In this document: in pieces, positions 57,971-64,000 of the stretch
How positions within the stretch are numbered: position 1 is the stretch's first letter
Layout: each line of letters begins with the position of its first letter
NCBI GenBank assembly: GCA_963588905.1
Contig: CAVAJF010000004.1
Location: 78,345 to 142,344, forward strand
Reading direction: 5' to 3'
DNA length: 64,000 nucleotides
Origin: Butyricicoccus_A sp963588905
GTDB lineage: Bacteria > Bacillota > Clostridia > Oscillospirales > Butyricicoccaceae
The notes under the pieces: generated by a model
The model's input: only the letters and a program-made list of their open reading frames with translations
Told to the model about the DNA's origin: nothing
The model's database searches: none
Made by a program: the position numbers and the translations under genes

Positions 57971-59851
57971 ATGAAACAGCTTATGCGAAAATTAGAAGCT
58001 GTGCTGGAAATCGGCGGAACCAAACGAGATATTGCATTCCTTATTGTTTCCGTCGTTGCTCTATTGTGCAGCATCTTCCACGTGCCGCTGCCGTTTGATG
58101 CGGCATGGGTTGCCATTGTTTTATGCGGCATTCCGATCATTTTGGAAGCAATCATTGGCTTAGTAACCGAATTTGACATCAAAGCAGATGTCTTGGTCTC
58201 TTTGGCTCTCATCGCTTCGGTTTTCATCGGCGAAATTTTTGCCGCCGGTGAAGTTGCCTTTATCATGCAGCTCGGCGGACTGTTGGAAGAACTGACCGTT
58301 GCCCGCGCCCGTGCTGGTATTGAAAAACTGGTACAGCTGACCCCGCAAACCGCTCGTGTCATTCGCGGCGAAAAGGAAATCATGCTTCCGGCAGAACAGG
58401 TACAGGTCAACGACTTACTGCGCGTCTTGCCGGGTGAAACGATTCCGGTTGACGGAACGATTACCTCGGGTCAAACGTCAATCAACCAAGCAGTCATGAC
58501 CGGCGAATCCCTGCCAATTGACAAAACAGCCGGAGATGAGGTATTTTCCGGCACGGTCAATCAATTCGGTGCCTTTGAAATGCGTGCCTTGAAAGTCGGA
58601 GAAGACAGCTCGATTCAGCGCATGATTCGTCTTGTTCAGTCCGCGGATGCCGGAAAGGCTAAAATTGTCGGACTGGCAGACCGCTGGGCAACTTGGATCG
58701 TTGTTATCGCTCTGACCGCTGCCGCTCTCACCTGGCTGATTTCCGGTCAGATCATTCGCGCCGTAACCATTCTCGTTGTCTTTTGTCCGTGTGCGCTGGT
58801 TCTTGCCACACCAACCGCAATTATGGCGGCTATCGGCAATGCAACCAAGCACGGTTTTCTTGTGCGCGAAGGCGATGCCCTGGAGCGTCTGGCGCAGATA
58901 CAGAAAATTGCATTTGACAAAACCGGTACGCTGACATTCGGCAAGCCGGAAGTCACTGCCATTGACACCTGCGGCTCCGCTTTTTCCGAAGAGGAACTGT
59001 TCCGATATGCTGCTGCGGCAGAGCAATTGTCTGAGCATCCACTAGGCAAGGCGGTTGTACGCTGCTATCGTACGCGCCATACTTCCGCTCTCCCGAAAGC
59101 AGAACAATTTACTATGACACCAGGCAAGGGAATCACCGCACAAGTGGATAACAGACACGTGCTGGCGGGAAATACCGCCCTATTGGCCTCTTATTCCATT
59201 ACACCATCCGCACAAATGACGCAGGCAGCACAGGTACATGTATCCAAGGGCGCAACGGTCATCTATCTTGCCATTGACGGACAAATCGCTGGCTTTATCG
59301 CGCTGGCTGACACGCTCCGGCCAGAAAGTGCTTCTATGATTCGTGCCATCAAACAAACCGGTGTACAGCCGGTTTTGCTTACCGGCGATGCAGAAAATGC
59401 CGCCAATACCATCGCTGCACAGCTCGGTATTCAAGAGCTGCGCGCATCCTGTCTCCCGGAGGATAAGCTCCGTTATATCGCGGACTGCCAGGAAAAGGCG
59501 CAGCCGGTGTGCATGATCGGTGATGGCATCAACGATGCACCGGCATTGAAAAAATCCAATGTCGGCATTGCGATGGGCGGCACAGGCAGTGACATCGCTG
59601 TAGATGCTGCTGACATTGCTTTGGTTGATGACAAAGTCGAAGAACTGCCTCATCTTCTCGCTCTGTCCAAGCGCATGATGCGCACGATCCGTCTCAATCT
59701 CTCGTTCTCTATGACATTAAACTTTGTTGCCATTGTGCTCGCAATCACAGGCATTCTCAATCCGGTTGTCGGTGCTCTCGTACATAACGCCGGTTCCGTT
59801 CTTGTCATTATCAATTCCGCTCTGCTGTTAAAATGGAGGAAATACGCATGA
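57971..59851 (+). CDS. P1B-type heavy-metal ATPase (probable copper exporter)
   Basis: A 626-residue metal pump with all catalytic motifs: TGES (177-180), CPC in the membrane (272-274), DKTGT (Asp316), SEHPLG, TGDAENAA and GDGINDAPAL. It lacks N-terminal metal-binding (HMA) domains. The last helix reads VHNAGSVLVIINSALLL, which is not the classic Cu(I) YN...MSSxxVxxNS signature, so specificity is open; CsoR control favours copper, but zinc-type transport cannot be excluded. It overlaps the next small gene by ATGA. Confidence 0.93.
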   Translation: MKQLMRKLEAVLEIGGTKRDIAFLIVSVVALLCSIFHVPLPFDAAWVAIVLCGIPIILEAIIGLVTEFDIKADVLVSLALIASVFIGEIFAAGEVAFIMQLGGLLEELTVARARAGIEKLVQLTPQTARVIRGEKEIMLPAEQVQVNDLLRVLPGETIPVDGTITSGQTSINQAVMTGESLPIDKTAGDEVFSGTVNQFGAFEMRALKVGEDSSIQRMIRLVQSADAGKAKIVGLADRWATWIVVIALTAAALTWLISGQIIRAVTILVVFCPCALVLATPTAIMAAIGNATKHGFLVREGDALERLAQIQKIAFDKTGTLTFGKPEVTAIDTCGSAFSEEELFRYAAAAEQLSEHPLGKAVVRCYRTRHTSALPKAEQFTMTPGKGITAQVDNRHVLAGNTALLASYSITPSAQMTQAAQVHVSKGATVIYLAIDGQIAGFIALADTLRPESASMIRAIKQTGVQPVLLTGDAENAANTIAAQLGIQELRASCLPEDKLRYIADCQEKAQPVCMIGDGINDAPALKKSNVGIAMGGTGSDIAVDAADIALVDDKVEELPHLLALSKRMMRTIRLNLSFSMTLNFVAIVLAITGILNPVVGALVHNAGSVLVIINSALLLKWRKYA

Positions 59852-60015
59852 TCTTTTTCATTATTGGTCTCATTATTGGCATTCTTATTCTCGCTTTTGG
59901 CGCATATTACCTCGTAAAAGAATCGCACGACGCAGACTCCCGTAAAATTTACGGCATCGCCACTGCTGTCGGTGTCATCATCACCGTCTTTATGCTCATC
60001 AAACTGTTTGTATAA
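59848..60015 (+). CDS. 55-residue membrane protein coupled to the metal ATPase
   Basis: A small protein starting MIFFIIGLIIGILILAFGAY, with two transmembrane segments (about 2-22 and 36-53) joined by a charged loop VKESHDADSRKIYG. It overlaps the ATPase stop codon (ATGA) and has GGAGGA about 8 bases upstream, so translation is coupled. His and Asp in the loop could touch metal, but this is speculation. Unknown function; a candidate accessory subunit. Confidence 0.8.
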   Translation: MIFFIIGLIIGILILAFGAYYLVKESHDADSRKIYGIATAVGVIITVFMLIKLFV

Positions 60016-60026
60016 CAGGTAAAAGA

Positions 60027-60066
60027 AAATCGCCGACAGTCCCTGAAACTGTCGGCGATTTCTTTT
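60027..60066 (+). terminator. Rho-independent terminator of the metal ATPase operon
   Basis: Fourteen-base-pair stem AAATCGCCGACAGT/ACTGTCGGCGATTT followed by TCTTTTG. Confidence 0.9.
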
Positions 60067-60128
60067 GTTTGGTGTTGTGGAGAGAGTTTTGACAGATCAA
60101 ATCTGTCGGAGAGAAAAAGTCGAAATGA

Positions 60129-61784
60129 TTACGCTCCCAAACCGAGCGGAGAGAATGCTGCGTAAACGATGATGCACAGTGCGATGATGGCTACCGCGCA
60201 TACCTTGCGGTACTTCCACGGGGTCATATCAACCGCATGAACATCTTCCTGTTCCCAAGCTTCCATGTCCGGATGATCCTTCTTGTTCTTGTGGTTCAGG
60301 AATGCCATGATAAGCAGCTCAACCGGCCACAGAACGAGGATAGCGTACAGATAATGGATGGTGCCGCCAACTACCGGATACTGCGGAGCGATAATCAGGA
60401 ACAGACCATAGCAGATGATGTGGAAAATCATGATGAACTTTGCAGCGTACTGCGGCAGATACTTGAAGAAGAAGCCGCCGAATACTGCGGACAGAACCGG
60501 AAGACCAATCAGCATGACAAACGAGTCAAGGAAGGTTTTCAGACCTGCCGGGAAGAAGTATACCATCGGGCCTACGATTGTCGTAGCGACAGCAAAGACA
60601 ATACCAATGTTCTTGCCAACCTTAACCAGCTTCATCTCAGAAGCTTCCGGGTTGATATACTCATGATAAATATCCATGGTGAACATGGTGTTTACCGAGT
60701 TGAGTACGGAGTTAAAGGAAGAGAGAATTGCGCCGAACATAACGGCTGCGAAGAAGCCCATCAGCGGTGCCGGAATAACTTCGGTTACCAGCTGCGGATA
60801 AGCAGCGTCCATCATGGAAACCTGATTGCCCTTCAGCTCAAACAGAGCGTAAGCGATAACGCCCGGCAGTGCCAGATACATGAAGCCGATAATCTTGAGG
60901 AATGCGCAGTACAGAGCGCCCTTCTGTGCTTCCTTCAGGTTCTCTGCTGCGAGAACACGCTGAATGAAGGACTGGTGGGTGCACCAAGACTGCAAGCCGA
61001 GGAAGATCAAGCCGGTAAATACGGTGATCCACGGAACTTCCGGTGCCTCTGCGGTCAGGCTGCCAATCGAGTTCAGCTTTTCCGGATAGGTCTGTGCCAG
61101 ATACTTAAAGCCGTCAATGATTGCTACGCCGTCATAGCCTGCTGCATTGCCCAGCACGTGCAGAGCAAAGAACGGAATCATGAAGCCGCCGATCAAAAGA
61201 CCAACGCCGTTTACGGTATCGGATACGGCAACCGCCTTCAGGCCGCCGAAGATTGCATAAATAGAACCCACGATGCTGATGATGATACACAGCACAACGA
61301 CCGAACCAAAGGTAGACAGTCCAAAGAGGTCGGATACGTGGAAGATGTTTTCAAATACCAGAGAACCGGAATACAGAATAACCGGAATCTGTACGACAAG
61401 GTACAAAATGATGTATGCGATGGAGAACCACAGCTTGGTGGAACGACCAAAGCGCTGACCGATCAGCTGCGGAATCGTGGTGATGCCGCCCTTTAAGTAT
61501 CGCGGTGCTGCCCACAGGGCGAGCACGATACAGCACGGTGCTGCGACGATCTCAAATGCCATCGGGCTCATGCCGACCAGCCAAGTCTGACCGTTTGTGC
61601 CGACCAGCTGTTCTGCTGAAAGGTTGGTCAGGAGCAAGGATCCCGCAATTACAAAACCAGGAAGTCCGCGTCCTGCCAGAAAGTATCCGTCCGCTGTCGT
61701 CTGATCGTCACCTTTTGTCTTGAAGTAGGAGATGACTGCGACAAGGACGGTAAAGCCAATAAAGGTTACCAATGTCCAAATCAT
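60129..61784 (-). CDS. Sodium:solute symporter (SSS family, sugar-type)
   Basis: A 551-residue membrane transporter with about 13-14 hydrophobic segments. It carries the SSS features ADGYFLAGRGLPGFVIAGSL, LLLTNLSAEQLVGTNGQTW and IYAIFGGLKAVAVSDTVNGV. The extended tail and these motifs are close to the SGLT/YidK group that takes up sugars or sugar-like solutes with Na+. It is monocistronic with its own promoter at 61921-61949; the substrate cannot be deduced. No sugar-catabolic genes other than those at 62124-64000 lie nearby. Confidence 0.92.
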   Translation of the reverse strand: MIWTLVTFIGFTVLVAVISYFKTKGDDQTTADGYFLAGRGLPGFVIAGSLLLTNLSAEQLVGTNGQTWLVGMSPMAFEIVAAPCCIVLALWAAPRYLKGGITTIPQLIGQRFGRSTKLWFSIAYIILYLVVQIPVILYSGSLVFENIFHVSDLFGLSTFGSVVVLCIIISIVGSIYAIFGGLKAVAVSDTVNGVGLLIGGFMIPFFALHVLGNAAGYDGVAIIDGFKYLAQTYPEKLNSIGSLTAEAPEVPWITVFTGLIFLGLQSWCTHQSFIQRVLAAENLKEAQKGALYCAFLKIIGFMYLALPGVIAYALFELKGNQVSMMDAAYPQLVTEVIPAPLMGFFAAVMFGAILSSFNSVLNSVNTMFTMDIYHEYINPEASEMKLVKVGKNIGIVFAVATTIVGPMVYFFPAGLKTFLDSFVMLIGLPVLSAVFGGFFFKYLPQYAAKFIMIFHIICYGLFLIIAPQYPVVGGTIHYLYAILVLWPVELLIMAFLNHKNKKDHPDMEAWEQEDVHAVDMTPWKYRKVCAVAIIALCIIVYAAFSPLGLGA

Positions 61785-61920
61785 ATGTTTTCACTCTTTC
61801 TTTCTGTATCTCTTTTTTGTGACTATATTGCCTGTTATTTAAGAAATATATATCCCAAATAAAGTATTTTGTCGGAAAACAATCGGCCGTCTCGTTTTCC
61901 TTTCTCCTTTTTACAGCCTT

Positions 61921-61949
61921 ATTATAACAAGGTATGTATGCGTGCACAA
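61921..61949 (-). promoter_or_regulatory. Promoter of the SSS symporter gene
   Basis: TTGTGC, 17-bp spacer, TATAAT on the minus strand with a TGT extension. The 12 bases CCTTGTTATAAT recur in the GPH transporter promoter. The 137-bp leader that follows holds no gene I can support. Confidence 0.65.
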
Positions 61950-62057
61950 TGCCTGCTGTTGCGAAAAAATTGTTTGATTTTGCTCTTAATATACTCGTTA
62001 ATTTTTGCGCTTTCTTTTACAGCAAATCTGCGCAATTTTATCGCAAATCCTGCATAC

Positions 62058-62087
62058 AAAAACCGCCGCCCGGAGAATGGGCGACGG
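62058..62087 (-). terminator. Rho-independent terminator of the GPH transporter gene
   Basis: Nine-base-pair stem CCGTCGCCC/GGGCGGCGG (one mismatch) followed by TTTTT on the minus strand. Confidence 0.8.
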
Positions 62088-62123
62088 CCAGAGAGAGAGT
62101 TAAAAAGATGGTATTAGCAGTTT

Positions 62124-63539
62124 TTAGAGTTCGCCGCGCGCTTCGCGCTCCTTGAGGTCTGCCATAATGGTATCGTAGTGCTTGTCCAGCTTATAGAACA
62201 GCAGAACAATCACAGCTACGCCCCACAGGATAATCGGGCCATAGACGAACATATTTTGAATCATGTGCAGGGCAGTATCCGGTTGTACAACAGCATCTCC
62301 GACAGAGCTGATATATCCGCTTGCAGTCATCAGCATACCGATCAAACCGCCTGCTACGCCTTGACCGAATTTGACGCCCATGCTGCCGCCGCTCATGATG
62401 ATGCTTTCCTGACGCACATGGGTCTTCCATTGTCCATATTCAATGACATCTCCAATCATGCCTATGACAAAAGCATTGAGCGGAACTGTGCCGAACGCAC
62501 GCAGAACCGTTGTAATCATCGCGAGCGATACGCTCGTCGGGTTGCTCATCAGAACGAGCTGTGCAGCAATAACTAGAACAGAACCTCCCAGAGCCAAATT
62601 ACGCTTACTAAACAATCTCAGCATAACAGGGCTGAACAGGACACCGCCGATGAGCACGACAGTCTCAATGGTGTACATGATGCTGTACAAGTCGTCATTT
62701 CCTAAGATATATTTGCAGAAATACGGGGAGCTGGTGCCGAACACCGTATTGTAGCTCGCCTGCACAATCCAAAGAATGGTCACTGCCCAGAAATATTTGT
62801 TAACGAACAGCGCTTTGATATTGGTCTTGAGATCGACCTTTGCTTTTGCAGCCGCTTCAATATGTACGCGCTCCTCACAATTTTTGAAGCACAGCACCAG
62901 CAGGATGGCGGCAATGACAGCCCAAATGCTCATGGTCTTTACCCACGCCAATTGATCTCCGCCAAAAATCTTGACGAGCGGCAGCGTAAACGTCACAGAG
63001 ATAATACGTCCAAACGGGGACATGCCCATACGAAATACGCCCAGCAGATCACGGCCGCGAGACGAACGAGTCATCATTGCAGACAGCGTGCCATACGGGA
63101 CATTGATTGCCGTGTAGCACACAGTCGTTGCAATATTATACGTTACCAAGATATACAGAAACTGCAGCGTCGCCGTCGTCTGCGGAACAGTCAACATAAG
63201 AACCGCAGCAACCGCATACGGAAATGCCATCCACAGCATCCACGGGCGCGCTTTACCCCATTTGGATTTTGTTTTACTGACAACAACGCCCATAATAAAA
63301 TCGGAAACGCCGTCAAAGCAACGCGAAATCAACATGACCAAACCAACCGTTGCCGCCGATACGCCGACATAATCGGTATAAAATAACGTAATCAGTGAAA
63401 ATACCAGACCGTTGACGATGTTGCAGGAAACATCTCCAAAGCCATAGCAAATTTTTTCTCTTAGTGTCGGCATCGCATCCTGCGCTTCTTCCCGCGCAGG
63501 TAATACATCGACACTTGCCTTTGTTTTTGTTACATCCAT
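62124..63539 (-). CDS. MFS transporter, glycoside-pentoside-hexuronide (GPH) family
   Basis: A 471-residue cation-sugar symporter of the MelB/XylP/UidB type, with twelve hydrophobic segments in two bundles. Typical features are REKICYGFGDVSCNIVNGLV, a conserved acidic helix region (MLISRCFDGVSDFIMGVVVS), SKWGKARPWMLWMAFP and the central loop EERVHIEAAAKAKVDLKTNI. The start is ATG 63539, with AAGGAG 7 bases upstream; the ATG at 63545 overlaps that site. The next gene upstream on the strand encodes a sugar isomerase/epimerase, so a sugar or sugar-acid substrate is likely. Confidence 0.93.
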   Translation of the reverse strand: MDVTKTKASVDVLPAREEAQDAMPTLREKICYGFGDVSCNIVNGLVFSLITLFYTDYVGVSAATVGLVMLISRCFDGVSDFIMGVVVSKTKSKWGKARPWMLWMAFPYAVAAVLMLTVPQTTATLQFLYILVTYNIATTVCYTAINVPYGTLSAMMTRSSRGRDLLGVFRMGMSPFGRIISVTFTLPLVKIFGGDQLAWVKTMSIWAVIAAILLVLCFKNCEERVHIEAAAKAKVDLKTNIKALFVNKYFWAVTILWIVQASYNTVFGTSSPYFCKYILGNDDLYSIMYTIETVVLIGGVLFSPVMLRLFSKRNLALGGSVLVIAAQLVLMSNPTSVSLAMITTVLRAFGTVPLNAFVIGMIGDVIEYGQWKTHVRQESIIMSGGSMGVKFGQGVAGGLIGMLMTASGYISSVGDAVVQPDTALHMIQNMFVYGPIILWGVAVIVLLFYKLDKHYDTIMADLKEREARGEL

Positions 63540-63674
63540 ATGCATTCTCCTTGCTATAGTTTATGTTATTTGCTGTATCATTTTCTCAAACTTTTCAAGA
63601 TAAATGATATATTACAAAATATTTCGTTTCTCCTTTATCTTTATAAATTACAGATATAATATGTTATTTTTCGC

Positions 63675-63700
63675 AAAAATGCAATTTTATTTGCATTTTT
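63675..63700. promoter_or_regulatory. Perfect inverted repeat in the GPH transporter leader
   Basis: AAAAATGCAA, 6-bp spacer, TTGCATTTTT: a perfect 10-bp inverted repeat at about +12 to +38 relative to the predicted transcription start. The position fits a repressor operator for sugar-responsive control. Confidence 0.55.
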
Positions 63701-63718
63701 CCATTTATTGTTTGCTAT

Positions 63719-63747
63719 ATTATAACAAGGAAATAAGCAGCGAACAA
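63719..63747 (-). promoter_or_regulatory. Promoter of the GPH transporter gene
   Basis: TTGTTC, 17-bp spacer, TATAAT on the minus strand, with the same CCTTGTTATAAT block as the SSS symporter promoter. Confidence 0.7.
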
Positions 63748-63811
63748 TGAGCTTATTTGTTTCATGATTGATTATTTTTGCTCTAGAGCAGTTCTTGTCT
63801 AACCTATAGAA

Positions 63812-63850
63812 CAGAAAAAAATCAGGCAGAGCATATGCTCTGCCTGATTC
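63812..63850 (-). terminator. Rho-independent terminator of the sugar isomerase/epimerase gene
   Basis: Perfect 30-bp palindrome (63820-63849, AATCAGGCAGAGCAT and complement) followed by TTTTTTCTG on the minus strand. Confidence 0.92.
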
Positions 63851-63875
63851 GTAGAAATATAAGAAAAGAAAAATG

Positions 63876-64000
63876 TTACTTGCTAATCGTAGCCTTCAGT
63901 GCATCAATAGAGGTTTCCAGACCAGCCTCAACAGACATGGTGAGGTCTTCCATCTCCAGAGATACGTAGCCATCGTAACCCATCATGTGGCAAACGGAGA
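63876..64000 (-). CDS. Sugar phosphate isomerase/epimerase-like protein (C-terminus only)
   Basis: Only the last 40 residues are in the window: ...CHMMGYDGYVSLEMEDLTMS, then VEAGLETSIDALKATISK. The G-Y-D-G-Y-V-S-L-E-M-E-D pattern is the C-terminal strand of the xylose-isomerase-like TIM barrel (AP endonuclease family 2), where the Glu is a metal ligand. The 5' part lies beyond the right edge. The gene is upstream of, and on the same strand as, the GPH transporter, separated by a strong terminator. Confidence 0.75.
   Translation of the reverse strand, partial: SVCHMMGYDGYVSLEMEDLTMSVEAGLETSIDALKATISK

Noticed and set aside
1..64000. Prophage, transposon, CRISPR, tRNA or rRNA genes
   Set aside because: I looked for transposase or integrase motifs, long direct repeats, tRNA T-loop sequences and rRNA landmarks by eye and saw none. 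A tRNA scan could still find one I missed.

Overview
The window reads as one contiguous chromosomal segment of a Gram-positive, low-oxygen Firmicute of class Clostridia. The evidence is AGGAGG-type Shine-Dalgarno sites, sigma-A promoters of the TTGACA-17-TATAAT type, three secreted proteins with S-layer-homology (SLH) repeats, an ECF folate transporter under a THF riboswitch, an argG-H-C-J-B-D-F operon, and mreC-mreD-pbp2-minD-mgsA synteny. The style is like Oscillospirales/Butyricicoccaceae, but the genus is a guess. I saw no rRNA, tRNA, CRISPR array, prophage or insertion sequence.

Layout. 1-5321: lysS (cut by the window edge), greA, an S41 processing protease, a 31-codon membrane peptide, a CdaR/PucR-type regulator and an RsuA-type pseudouridine synthase, all on the minus strand. 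5466-13031: a DUF4830-like protein, an EF-G paralogue, then rlmB overlapping a 1236-residue protein whose C-terminal half looks like a P-type ATPase without any catalytic motif. 13168-15395: an A+T-rich three-gene membrane-protein island with two paralogues flanking a third gene. 15479-22771: an SLH amidase, the hom-thrB-lysC operon led by an ACT-domain gene, and an SLH transglutaminase-like protein. 22920-30994: a complete glutamate-to-arginine operon behind tandem ARG boxes.

31421-36798: a lipoprotein, an ArsA-like tandem ATPase, an asparaginase-family protein with altered active-site residues, an apparently independent structured small RNA, a LysR regulator and an esterase. 37048-40146: hisS-aspS. 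40272-49680: a long envelope/division operon zapA-U32-dut-maf-mreC-mreD-pbp2-minD-mgsA, in which ZapA carries ten exact-length 28-residue coiled-coil repeats. 49971-52663 (plus strand): proB-proA-CYTH. 52721-56271: an SLH/leucine-rich surface protein, THF-riboswitch-controlled folT and a CarD-family regulator. 56478-60015: an Rrf2 regulator divergent from a flavin-binding protein gene, then a CsoR, P1B-ATPase and small-membrane-protein copper-type module with two operators. 60129-64000: an SSS symporter, a GPH-type sugar transporter and the tail of a sugar isomerase/epimerase.

The candidates most worth following are the catalytically dead P-type ATPase fused to a 700-residue acidic region, the asparaginase with a substituted nucleophile position and the neighbouring orphan RNA, the ArsA-like tandem ATPase, the ZapA 28-mer array, and the three-gene membrane island. 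All similarity statements come from reading the sequence by eye; no database search was run.
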